A stretch of DNA of 64,000 nucleotides, taken from Acidiferrobacteraceae bacterium. GTDB lineage: Bacteria; Pseudomonadota; Gammaproteobacteria; Arenicellales; UBA868. Where the stretch lies: NCBI GenBank assembly GCA_002721105.1, contig PBJL01000033.1, forward strand, positions 168,167-232,166. Reading direction: 5' to 3'. Below are positions 45,965-54,422 of the stretch, piece by piece (within the stretch, counting starts at the first letter, position 1; every line of letters begins with the position of its first letter). A program made the translations under genes and the position numbers. Under the pieces are notes generated by a model. That model searched no databases and was not told the DNA's origin. It was given only the letters and a program-made list of their open reading frames with translations.

Positions 45965-46154
45965 GAAAGACGCTAAAGTTTCACCAACTTACTTTGGTCT
46001 AGTGGCTTGTCAAAAATAGTGTCAAAACATTCAGTAATTTAGACAGGTTAACTGTCAGTTTATTTGAACTTCCTATAATTTAGAAAATCTAGAAATGGGT
46101 TCTTTATTTTGGTCAACCTGAGTTTTTCTGACTAGTTCTGTTTCATATCACCTT

Positions 46155-46628
46155 CTAATTTATGATTTTCCAACTACCATCTCCCTGGCGACAGGCGGTA
46201 CCATAGCCTTGTTGCTCTTCTCCGCCAATTAATACAGTGGTAGTGAATTCTCTGCATGGATCTCCACTATCAGCTGTATAGGTTCGGGTTGGAGTGGTAT
46301 TTCCACTGTGCCCACTATCGGGATTACTCCAAGATTGAGTATCGCCTGTTTTGTTGTTTTCCAATGAATCTTGAAACGTATCTTCCGCTAATTGTTTATC
46401 TCTTTCGTCAAGGGTGCGGCCTATATTGGCACCAATTGCAGCCCCATAAAGAGCTCCTAGCCCAATTGCCCAACCTTGATCTTTATGCCCTTTGCCTAAG
46501 TTGTAGCCAACGATGGCTCCAACGACACTCCCGAGACCTTGACCCGTTTGTTCTTTCGGGCCGCTTCCAGCACAGCCTCCCGCCACAATCGCGGTAATGA
46601 ACAGAGATGTTAGCGTGAATTTTTTCAT
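46155..46628 (-). CDS. glycine-zipper outer-membrane lipoprotein (17-kDa surface antigen-like)
   Basis: The N-terminus MKKFTLTSLFITAIVAGGC is a lipoprotein signal with the lipobox ending at Cys19. A glycine zipper follows (GLGSVVGAIVGYNLGKG, AIGLGALYGAAIGANIG), then a polar linker, then CREFTTTVLIGGEEQQGYGTAC near the end, typical of RT0821/Lpp0805-type surface proteins. Probably anchored to the outer membrane. A single-gene unit. Confidence 0.85.
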   Translation of the reverse strand: MKKFTLTSLFITAIVAGGCAGSGPKEQTGQGLGSVVGAIVGYNLGKGHKDQGWAIGLGALYGAAIGANIGRTLDERDKQLAEDTFQDSLENNKTGDTQSWSNPDSGHSGNTTPTRTYTADSGDPCREFTTTVLIGGEEQQGYGTACRQGDGSWKIIN

Positions 46629-46769
46629 AGCAGTGTCCTCAGATATTTACAGGTCGCTTCACAGTGTAATAATGCCACAGTTTCTGAGCAATATGGGTGA
46701 AATTGTCTCACCAATTAATTGGGGAATATCGGGTATTCAAATTTCTATGATCTCGAAAAAGCCAGCTAT

Positions 46770-47954
46770 TTATTGATTTTTAGAAATCCATGCCCCAAGT
46801 TCTGAACGTTCCTCCAGGGTCATCTCTGTTAGATTGCCAAGTGGCATTGATTGAGTTGTAACTGCGTGAGTACGAATCCTTGCACCATGAGTGCGAAGTT
46901 GTTCGATGTTTTCTAGCATTACGCCTGCAGGTGCTGAGGCAAATGTGGAGTTAGTAGGCGTCGAAGCATGACATGAAGAGCAATGTTTTTCTATAATTGA
47001 AAGTGCACGCTCGTTGGTGACCACGGGTTGTTCATCCGTTTTTTTTGGACTCAAAAAAAGAATCAGACCAACACCAAAGAGGATTGCTAATGGCCACTGC
47101 CATGCTATTGAAAATCCTTTTTTGCCTGCATGACTTGCATTAAAAAAGTGGCGAACAATAGCGCCAATAAACAAAATCAAGCTAATCACGACCCAGCCTC
47201 TTTCGGTTCCTCCATTAAATAAAATTGGATAGTGACCACTAATCATAAACAGTATGACCGGAAGAGTAAGATAGTTGTTGTGCAAGGAGCGTTGTTTTGC
47301 TTGAAGTCCGAGTTTGACGGATGGTGTTCGGTCAGCTATGAGATCCGAGACCACTTTTTTTTGATTCGGAATAATTACAAAAAAAACATTAGCCGACATT
47401 ATGGTTCCAATTACAGCCCCTACATGTAACAACGCGGCACGATCATTGAAAAATTGGGTTAACCCCCATCCAAGCAGTGTGATAAGCAGGAAAACTGCTG
47501 TAATTAAGGTGGCAGTATTTTTGCTTATTACTGATCTGCATAATAGATCATACGCAAACCAGCCACCAATCAGAAAACAAATACTTATCAATATTCCAAC
47601 AGTCGGTGATATTGTGGATCGATTAGGGTCCAAGAGGAAGCTTTCGGCGCCCCAGTAATACAAAATAGCTAAGAGCGCAAACCCTGAAATCCATGTGAAA
47701 TAGGCTTCGAATTTAAACCAGTGCAGTTGATCAGGCATCTGATCTGGTGCAACAACATATTTCTGAACATGGTAAAAGCCACCACCATGAACGCTCCAAG
47801 AATCGCCAAAAACCTTGTTGGGTAGATTTGGGTTTTTTCGAAGACTTTGATCAAGCCAAATAAAATAAAAGGAAGTGCCGATCCACGCAATTCCGGCTAC
47901 GACATGCAACCATCGAATAATTAGGCTCAGCCATTCGTGCCAGGCGATATCCAT
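46770..47954 (-). CDS. puuD: urate hydroxylase PuuD with C-terminal cytochrome c domain
   Basis: An integral membrane oxidase that converts urate to 5-hydroxyisourate and passes electrons to a c-type heme instead of making peroxide. The N-terminal part has about eight helices, with WHEWLSLIIRWLHVVAGIAW and the SWSVHGGGFYHVQKY segment. The heme motif CSSCH lies near residue 326, with a later MPLG that may give the axial methionine. Length 394 residues matches the family. No uricase or HpxO is seen, so this is the urate-oxidising step, between xdhABC and hiuH. Confidence 0.92.
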   Translation of the reverse strand: MDIAWHEWLSLIIRWLHVVAGIAWIGTSFYFIWLDQSLRKNPNLPNKVFGDSWSVHGGGFYHVQKYVVAPDQMPDQLHWFKFEAYFTWISGFALLAILYYWGAESFLLDPNRSTISPTVGILISICFLIGGWFAYDLLCRSVISKNTATLITAVFLLITLLGWGLTQFFNDRAALLHVGAVIGTIMSANVFFVIIPNQKKVVSDLIADRTPSVKLGLQAKQRSLHNNYLTLPVILFMISGHYPILFNGGTERGWVVISLILFIGAIVRHFFNASHAGKKGFSIAWQWPLAILFGVGLILFLSPKKTDEQPVVTNERALSIIEKHCSSCHASTPTNSTFASAPAGVMLENIEQLRTHGARIRTHAVTTQSMPLGNLTEMTLEERSELGAWISKNQ

Positions 47955-47955
47955 T

Positions 47956-48171
47956 TTAATTGGGTTTATTAAGTTCTCTAGAGAAAGTATGTATTAAATT
48001 TAGCCAACTAAATTTACCTATCTTGCTAGTTGTAAAAACTTTATCCAACTGACCTTTTAGCTGTCGTTGTGCGAGAACTAGCTTAGTCATACACTTCTTT
48101 TTAATAAGAATTCTTTCCTCAAAGTCATTAGCGAAGATTGCAAGAGGATTTCCTATCGAGATTTCTGACAT
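47956..48171 (-). CDS. short open frame of uncertain reality
   Basis: A 71-residue frame (MSEISIGNPLAIF...) between the BMP protein gene and puuD. It has no recognisable motif and no clear ribosome site. A longer version starting at 48243 is worse because it reads through a strong terminator hairpin. It may be spurious; kept because the 300-base gap is otherwise empty. Confidence 0.25.
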   Translation of the reverse strand: MSEISIGNPLAIFANDFEERILIKKKCMTKLVLAQRQLKGQLDKVFTTSKIGKFSWLNLIHTFSRELNKPN

Positions 48172-48205
48172 TTTTATGACGATTTCATATGTTTGTTGAT
48201 GTAGG

Positions 48206-48237
48206 AAAAAACCCGCTCTATGAAGAGCGGGTTTTTT
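48206..48237. terminator. bidirectional intrinsic terminator
   Basis: AACCCGCTCT (48210-48219), loop ATGA, AGAGCGGGTT (48224-48233) then a T-run; an A-run precedes the stem, so it works in both directions. It ends the long purine operon after the BMP gene and separates it from puuD. Confidence 0.9.
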
Positions 48238-48257
48238 CATCACATCGTACTCCCTGA

Positions 48258-49334
48258 TTATTCAGGTAATTTGTCATCAACACCTTGCACATAGAAATTC
48301 ATTCCAGCTAGCATTCCATCGTCCGCTACTGCGCCCTCGGCTACCACTAATTCACCATCCTGATTGTAAATTGGACCAGTGAAAGCATGTAATGCGCCTG
48401 ACGTTAGAGATGCAGTAGTTGCACGCGCCATTTCAGCGACTGAGTTGGGCATGTTCGTGAAAGGTGCCATGACAACCATTCCAGGCCCCATTCCATGCCA
48501 GGTATCACCGGAGGTCCACGTGTTGTCAAGAACAGCCTGTGTTCTTGCTACGTAATAAGGCCCCCATTCGTCAATTATCGCAGTTAATTGCGTATCTGGG
48601 GCAAAGTGAATCATGTCCGATGCTTGACCAAAAGCTAAGATTCCGCGGTCAGCTGCAGCTTGGATTGCTGCTGTACTGTCAGTATGCTGAGTGATGATAT
48701 CAGCTCCTTGATCCATGAGGACTTTAGCCGCATCTGATTCCTTTGGAGGATCGAACCATGTATATACCCAAACCACCTTCACCTTCATATTCGGATTACG
48801 AGATTGCGCACCAAGCATAAATGCATTTATGCCCCGCACAACTTCAGGAATAGGGAATGATGCAATATAGCCAATGACACCAGTTTTTGACATCTCTGCG
48901 GCAATTTGTCCTTGCACATATCGTCCCTCATAAAACCTAGCAGAGTAGGTTGATACGTTATCAGCTTGTTTGTAGCCGGTTGCATGCTCGAACTTAACGT
49001 TCGGGAAACGTTTAGCTACTTTTAGTGTTGGCTCCATGTAGCCAAACGATGTAGTGAAAATTAAACCATGCCCAGTTTCCGCAAGTTTCGCTATTGCTCG
49101 TTCTGCATCTGGACCTTCCGGCACACCTTCAACAAAAGTCGTTTCTACTTGATTGCCTAGTTTTGCTTCGATCATTTTTCGACCTTGGTCATGAGCATAT
49201 GTCCAACCATGATCTCCAGGGGGCCCAATGTATATAAATCCGACCTTCAACTTATCTGCAGAAGCGTTTCCGATTATTCCAATTGTTGCGAAAGATACTA
49301 TAGCCGTAGCCATGATTTTTAACAGATGCTTCAT
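48258..49334 (-). CDS. BMP-family substrate-binding lipoprotein-like protein, purine/nucleoside ABC importer
   Basis: The periplasmic binding protein of the adjacent ABC importer. A Sec signal (MKHLLKIMATAIVSFATIG, ending NASA) precedes KLKVGFIYIGPPGDHGWTYAHDQGR, the characteristic start of the BMP/PnrA family, and TTSFGYMEPTLKVAKRFPNV. PnrA-like proteins bind nucleosides. The position at the end of a xanthine/guanine operon suggests a nucleobase, urate or allantoin ligand. No lipobox is seen. Last gene before the bidirectional terminator. Confidence 0.9.
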   Translation of the reverse strand: MKHLLKIMATAIVSFATIGIIGNASADKLKVGFIYIGPPGDHGWTYAHDQGRKMIEAKLGNQVETTFVEGVPEGPDAERAIAKLAETGHGLIFTTSFGYMEPTLKVAKRFPNVKFEHATGYKQADNVSTYSARFYEGRYVQGQIAAEMSKTGVIGYIASFPIPEVVRGINAFMLGAQSRNPNMKVKVVWVYTWFDPPKESDAAKVLMDQGADIITQHTDSTAAIQAAADRGILAFGQASDMIHFAPDTQLTAIIDEWGPYYVARTQAVLDNTWTSGDTWHGMGPGMVVMAPFTNMPNSVAEMARATTASLTSGALHAFTGPIYNQDGELVVAEGAVADDGMLAGMNFYVQGVDDKLPE

Positions 49335-49377
49335 ATTTACTCCTCCTTTTTAGTGAAACTTTTATAGATGCCTTATC

Positions 49378-50301
49378 TTAGCGCTCCGGCCTGAACGGTC
49401 GGCCAAGGCAAGCTGGAGCATTTAACCGAATACGGATAGCATCCCTAGAGATTAAGACTAATACAACTATGGTTGCAATGTAAGGTAGCATTGACATAAA
49501 GGCTGCAGGAATACCTAGCCCTGCTGCTTGAGCATTAAGCTGAAGTATAGTGATTCCGCCAAAAAGTATTGCTCCAAACAGTACCCGGCTAGGTCGCCAA
49601 CTAGCAAATACCACTAGGGCTAACGCGATCCAGCCCCGACCTGCCGTCATATTTTCAGCCCAAAGAGGTGTATATACGAGGGACAGATACCCACCTCCGA
49701 GCCCCGCCATCATTCCTCCAAAGGTAACGGCAGCGAACCGAATGCCTATCACTGGGTATCCAATTGCATGAGCTGATGTGTCTGAGTCACCAACCGCCCG
49801 CAGTACCATCCCCCAGTACGATTTTCTTAGGAACCAGGCACATAAAAACAAAATGATAAGACCTAAGTAGACCATGGGGTCATGACCGAATACTAGCCGA
49901 CCAACGATCGGGAGATCACTGAAAAATGGTATATGAATTGTTTGTATTCTGTTGATGGTTTTCCCTACATAGTCAAAGCCGACCAAGGCGGAAAGACCAG
50001 TGCCAAATATTGTTAATGCTAGCCCAGTTGCTACCTGATTAGATAATAGCTGTAGTGTTAAGAATCCAAATATGAGTGAGGCCAAAGATCCAGCTACTGC
50101 AGCAATCAGCAGGCCAAAAATAGCGTTGCCCGTGATCGCCGTTACGGCAAACCCAAATACTGCACCAATTAGCATCATTCCCTCGACTCCCAAATTTAGA
50201 ACGCCAGACCGCTCACAAATTAATTCGCCTGTAGCAGCAAAAACCAGTGGAGTAGCTGCTGTCATCATAGTCATGATAGATGCAATTAATAGTTCAGTCA
50301 T
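49378..50301 (-). CDS. ABC transporter permease (nucleoside/nucleobase type, subunit 2)
   Basis: A 307-residue branched-chain-type permease with FAATGELICERSGVLNLGVEGMMLIGA at the start, as in YufQ/BmpD-type nucleoside permeases, and about eight helices. Overlaps the upstream permease by four bases (ATGA), so translation is coupled. Confidence 0.9.
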   Translation of the reverse strand: MTELLIASIMTMMTAATPLVFAATGELICERSGVLNLGVEGMMLIGAVFGFAVTAITGNAIFGLLIAAVAGSLASLIFGFLTLQLLSNQVATGLALTIFGTGLSALVGFDYVGKTINRIQTIHIPFFSDLPIVGRLVFGHDPMVYLGLIILFLCAWFLRKSYWGMVLRAVGDSDTSAHAIGYPVIGIRFAAVTFGGMMAGLGGGYLSLVYTPLWAENMTAGRGWIALALVVFASWRPSRVLFGAILFGGITILQLNAQAAGLGIPAAFMSMLPYIATIVVLVLISRDAIRIRLNAPACLGRPFRPER

Positions 50302-51395
50302 TGTTGGGTCACTTTTCTAGAAGTTATCGAGAACTTGTATCGGGAAAAAAGATCGAAAGCCAATAAATAGAATAATATGATTCCTTGGAAAAGGCCTGTT
50401 ACTGCTTTTGGCAGCCCGGCTGAAATTTGGGCCCCCTCCCCTCCAATATAAGTAACTGCTATAGCAATGCCTGCAAGTAAAATGCCAATCGGATGTAAGC
50501 GTCCTAAAAACGCAACTATTATTGCAGTAAATCCATATCCAGGAGAAATATTTGGCATGAGTTGACCTATGGTACCTGCGACCTCTATGACCCCAGCTAG
50601 TCCAGCTAGGCCACCTCCAATTAATAATGAGTGCCAAATGATTCGGCTACTCTTGACTCCTGAATGGCGGGCAGCTGTTGGCGCTGAACCAAAAAGTCGA
50701 ATTTGAAATCCAAATCGAGTACGACTAAGGACGAACCACGCTATCAAAGGGATGATCACAGTCAATACGCTCCCTAAGTGCATTCGTTTCCCCTGGAAAA
50801 GTAAGGGCATTTGCGCTGCGTCTGGAAACATCCGTGTTCCTGGAAAGCCCCAACCCATTGGGTTTCGCCACGGGCCTTGAACTAAGTGAATTAAAACTAG
50901 CTCGGCGACATATACTAGCATCAGAGATACTAAGATTTCATTAGCGTTAAATCGAGATTTTAATAATGCGGGGATAGATGCCCAAATCATTCCACCAAAA
51001 ATACCTGAAATCAGCATCGCTGGAAGAAGAAAAGAGCTAGTGCTCTCATGCCAATAAACAGCCAGACCGCCACCTACGATGGCACCAGCAATATATTGAC
51101 CTTCGGCCCCAATATTCCAGATGTTTGCTCTGAATCCAAATGATAGGCCTATTCCAATCAGTATTAATGGGCCTGCTTTTACTGCGACTTCAGATAATCC
51201 GGAACTTGATGTAAGCGGTTCAATGAAATAGATGTAGAGTGCCACTCCAGGATCTTTTCCCATTGCCCAAAATATTACCCCTCCGGTTATCGCAGTCGAA
51301 AATAGTGCGAGCAATGGAGCAATCCACGCAGCCAATATTGACTGACTGTTTCTTGGTTCAAGTCGCCACATATGCAGATTTAGTATCTGATGCAT
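50298..51395 (-). CDS. ABC transporter permease (nucleoside/nucleobase type, subunit 1)
   Basis: A 365-residue permease with the family segment LILIGIGLSFGFRANIWNIGAEGQ and NANEILVSLMLVYVAELVLI. Pairs with the permease at 49378 as YufP with YufQ. The ATG at 51395 lies inside the end of the ATPase gene (38-base overlap); a start at 51371 (MWRLEPRNSQ) is possible and also overlaps. Confidence 0.9.
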   Translation of the reverse strand: MHQILNLHMWRLEPRNSQSILAAWIAPLLALFSTAITGGVIFWAMGKDPGVALYIYFIEPLTSSSGLSEVAVKAGPLILIGIGLSFGFRANIWNIGAEGQYIAGAIVGGGLAVYWHESTSSFLLPAMLISGIFGGMIWASIPALLKSRFNANEILVSLMLVYVAELVLIHLVQGPWRNPMGWGFPGTRMFPDAAQMPLLFQGKRMHLGSVLTVIIPLIAWFVLSRTRFGFQIRLFGSAPTAARHSGVKSSRIIWHSLLIGGGLAGLAGVIEVAGTIGQLMPNISPGYGFTAIIVAFLGRLHPIGILLAGIAIAVTYIGGEGAQISAGLPKAVTGLFQGIILFYLLAFDLFSRYKFSITSRKVTQQ

Positions 51396-52899
51396 GTCGC
51401 ATACCCATCAAAAGACCAACGTCGTTAGCAGTTATTTCTTCTACGGATCTAGCGCTCGATAATGTACCTTCCGAGATTACCGCAATCCTATCCGAAAGTA
51501 AGAAGATTTCATCAAGATCTTGTGATATCAGAAGCACTGCGGCACCAGCGAAAACCATATCTTGGAGTTCGTTATGAATGGCAGTTGCTGCTCCAGCATC
51601 AACTCCCCAAGTTGGTTGGGAAACAATAAGAAGTTGTGGTTCTTGGAGAATTTCTCGACCGACAATGAATTTTTGTAAATTTCCACCAGAGAGGCTACTC
51701 GCGAGGGCATTTGTTCCGGTAGCCCTAACATCAAATTTTTTTACAATTCGCTTGCTAAAATTTTCTACTGTATTCCAGTTAATCAGTCCATTTTTTGAAA
51801 ATTTTAGTCGGGTTGGGGCGGTTAAATAACTATTTTCGATAAGAGTCATGTCAGCAACAGCTGCTTGCCCAATTCGCTCTTCTGGCAAAAATACCACACC
51901 AAGATCACGTCTCGAATTAATATTGAGATTTGTAACATCGGTTCCAAGCATGCAGATTTTACCTCTTTGTAGGCTTTCTATTTCACCCGTAAGAATCTCC
52001 ATAAGCTCAGTCTGGCCATTGCCCGCGATTCCGGCAACACCCAGAATTTCTCCGCGCCTAACTTCGAGATTGATATTGGTTAAGCTAATCCCTTTTGGTT
52101 GATTGGTTCGGGTTGTTACGCTGTTCACTTCTAGGCCTAACTTATCTTGTCGACGCCTCTCGCGGGCAAGTATTGGATTAATTCGCTTACCAATCATCTT
52201 CTCTGCGAGTGTACGTGCTGTTTCCTCTGATGGAATGCATTCGTCAATTCGTATACCCCCGCGAAGAATTGTCGCTTTATCACAAAGTGATCTCACTTCT
52301 TCCAGTTTGTGACTGATATAAAGAATTGCACGATTTTCGGATGCGAGGCGATTCAGTGTCTGAAAAAGCGTACTTGTTTCCTGTGGAGTGAGTACCGAAG
52401 TAGGCTCATCCAAGATTAGTAATTTGGGATCTTGGAGCAGACATCGAACAATTTCAATTCTTTGTCGCTCACCCATAGAAAGCTCATAAATATTTCGATC
52501 TGGTTGCAAAGTAAGGCCGTACTCCTCAGCTGTTTCTAGGAGACGTTTTCTAAGATGTTTAGGATTTTCATTAGGGAGTGCTAGAGCGATGTTTTCAAGA
52601 GTAGTGAGAGCTTCAAACAAAGAGAAATGCTGAAAAACCATTCCGATGCCTAGCTCACGCGCCTGTCCTGGGTTTGTAATTTCCACTCTATTGCCTGACC
52701 ATGTAATGCAACCTCGATCAGGCCGAAGGATCCCATAAATGATCTTCACTAACGTACTTTTCCCCGCACCATTTTCACCCAATAGGGCATGTATTTCACC
52801 AGAACGGATAGTAATATCGATCGAGTCGTTAGCGACACATCCAGGGAATGCTTTCCTAATGCCGGTAAGGGATAACAAGGGAGGGTCAACAGTGTTCAT
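51358..52899 (-). CDS. ABC transporter ATP-binding protein, tandem domains (nucleoside/nucleobase)
   Basis: A 513-residue RbsA/YufO-like tandem ATPase. The first domain is complete: GENGAGKSTLVKI, LSMGERQRIEIVR, LLILDEPTSVLTP. The second has LSGGNLQKFIVGRE and SQPTWGVDAG, where the usual D-E-P-T is Q-P-T, and its P-loop is degenerate (GIAGNGQTE). This asymmetry is normal for this family. It drives uptake through the two permeases and starts just after guaD (three bases). Confidence 0.92.
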   Translation of the reverse strand: MNTVDPPLLSLTGIRKAFPGCVANDSIDITIRSGEIHALLGENGAGKSTLVKIIYGILRPDRGCITWSGNRVEITNPGQARELGIGMVFQHFSLFEALTTLENIALALPNENPKHLRKRLLETAEEYGLTLQPDRNIYELSMGERQRIEIVRCLLQDPKLLILDEPTSVLTPQETSTLFQTLNRLASENRAILYISHKLEEVRSLCDKATILRGGIRIDECIPSEETARTLAEKMIGKRINPILARERRRQDKLGLEVNSVTTRTNQPKGISLTNINLEVRRGEILGVAGIAGNGQTELMEILTGEIESLQRGKICMLGTDVTNLNINSRRDLGVVFLPEERIGQAAVADMTLIENSYLTAPTRLKFSKNGLINWNTVENFSKRIVKKFDVRATGTNALASSLSGGNLQKFIVGREILQEPQLLIVSQPTWGVDAGAATAIHNELQDMVFAGAAVLLISQDLDEIFLLSDRIAVISEGTLSSARSVEEITANDVGLLMGMRHASDTKSAYVAT

Positions 52900-52902
52900 A
52901 AC

Positions 52903-53379
52903 TTAATATGGTATCTTGTCTATTTTATTCATCCAAGTTTCCAACGCGGTTGTCGCCAGGTCATTCTTGCAATGATTCATGGGAATGTAACGATCAGTTA
53001 AATCTCGACAAATTTCGTGATAGATCTCAGCATCATCGAAGCCAGCTTGAGCCGCATCATCGCGAGTATTTGCGTAGTATATTTCTGTTATTCTTGCCCA
53101 CCAAATTGCGGAAAGGCACATGGGGCATGGTTCGCAGCTTGAGTAAATCACTGAATTCTCAAGGGTGAAGGAATTGATATTTTTGCACGCATTTCTAATA
53201 GCGCTAATTTCAGCATGCGCGGTTGGATCAAGTTTAGATGTTACCTGATTCCAACCTTGACCGATAATCTGGTCATCTCGAACAATGATGGCGCCGAAGG
53301 GTCCTCCCTCTCCGTCTAGCATCTTATCAAGTGAAATCTTAGCCGCGATTTCTACAAAGTGAGAGTGTTTGGGACCCAT
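52903..53379 (-). CDS. guaD: guanine deaminase, cytidine-deaminase fold
   Basis: Converts guanine to xanthine plus ammonia. The 158-residue protein has GGPFGAIIVRD, the zinc site HAE (55-57) and PCPMC (Cys85, Cys88), and a C-terminal AAQAGFDDAEIYHEI. It is very close in pattern to Bacillus subtilis GuaD, including the GFDD segment that distinguishes it from cytidine deaminases. It lies between xdhC and the transporter ATPase. Confidence 0.93.
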   Translation of the reverse strand: MGPKHSHFVEIAAKISLDKMLDGEGGPFGAIIVRDDQIIGQGWNQVTSKLDPTAHAEISAIRNACKNINSFTLENSVIYSSCEPCPMCLSAIWWARITEIYYANTRDDAAQAGFDDAEIYHEICRDLTDRYIPMNHCKNDLATTALETWMNKIDKIPY

Positions 53380-53456
53380 GCTATGATTCCTTTTAGTTAT
53401 TAAAGATTAAGCTCGTTAAAGTTTAATAGTGAATCAAAATTAAACATTAATTTTTT

Positions 53457-54422
53457 TCAAGTTCGCATGATTTCGTATAAAGTAGCCAGTGCGATCATAC
53501 CTGGCTCCTTTCCAGGAGGCCCGGCTGTTCCTATTGGGCACGTCAATTTATCAATCAATTTGGGATCTACACCGTCACGGTAAAGACGGTGTCGAAATCG
53601 GTTTGCTTTACTTTTGCTTCCAATGAGACCAATAAAATCTAAGTTATTTTTTTTAATCAGTGCGCGGCAAAGTTGATAATCACGTTCGTGGCTATGTGTC
53701 ATTACGAGAACCAAGGAATTGTCGGTGATTTGACTGATAATAGTTTCAGGTTGGTCTGAGTCAAAGACGCTGATATTTCTAGATTTAGGGATTAGATCTC
53801 TGCGCCAACTTCTTTCGTCAATTACGTAGACTCTAATAGGTAATTGCAAAGCAATAGAGCAGATAGCGTAACCTACGTGACCAGCACCAAATAAGAACAA
53901 TTTCGGCCTGTGATCAACTAGTGATTGTAAGTGTGTTTTAGATAATCTAGACATTTTGTTTTTGGCTGAAATTACTTTTGGAGTAATATTTGGCTCAGTA
54001 ATTTGAAAAGCGACAGCGTTTTCTGCATTTTTTTTTAGAGATGTTTCGGCCTCCCTCAGCCATTTCATTGCTTCTGAATTTAGAAGCTCAAGGACAATAT
54101 TGACAGCCCCCCCGCAACATTGTTGGGCATCGGGTCCGAGGAGGTATCTTATTGTTGATCTTTTCTCTATTGTGTGACTGACTAGTATTTTCTTTGCCTC
54201 CTCTTCAGCAATTTTCTCTAGTCTTCCCCCTCCGAGCGTTCCATACGTACACTCATTTCCTACCAACATCCATGCTCCAGTATTCCGAGGCGTTGACCCC
54301 GCATGTTCAGTAATCATAACTAAGACAGTGTTTTTTTCTGAGGATAATTCATTTAGCGCGATCAGTACCCAGTCAGCTGGGCCGAGCTCTTCGATGTTCG
54401 GTTTGCTTATCGATATTGTCAT
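53457..54422 (-). CDS. xdhC: xanthine dehydrogenase accessory protein XdhC
   Basis: XdhC binds the molybdenum cofactor, helps sulfurate it and inserts it into XdhB. Visible are the N-terminal AGSTPRNTGAWMLV, YGTLGGGRLE, the cysteine pair QQCCGGAV, and the Rossmann motif LFGAGHVGYAI. The C-terminus IGLIGSKSKANRFRHRL and GLI/GTAGPPGKEPGMIALA is typical. The start overlaps the end of xdhB by four bases. Confidence 0.94.
   Translation of the reverse strand: MTISISKPNIEELGPADWVLIALNELSSEKNTVLVMITEHAGSTPRNTGAWMLVGNECTYGTLGGGRLEKIAEEEAKKILVSHTIEKRSTIRYLLGPDAQQCCGGAVNIVLELLNSEAMKWLREAETSLKKNAENAVAFQITEPNITPKVISAKNKMSRLSKTHLQSLVDHRPKLFLFGAGHVGYAICSIALQLPIRVYVIDERSWRRDLIPKSRNISVFDSDQPETIISQITDNSLVLVMTHSHERDYQLCRALIKKNNLDFIGLIGSKSKANRFRHRLYRDGVDPKLIDKLTCPIGTAGPPGKEPGMIALATLYEIMRT

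Noticed and set aside
48172..48243. Longer form of the short frame next to puuD
   Set aside because: It would translate through a perfect bidirectional terminator hairpin.
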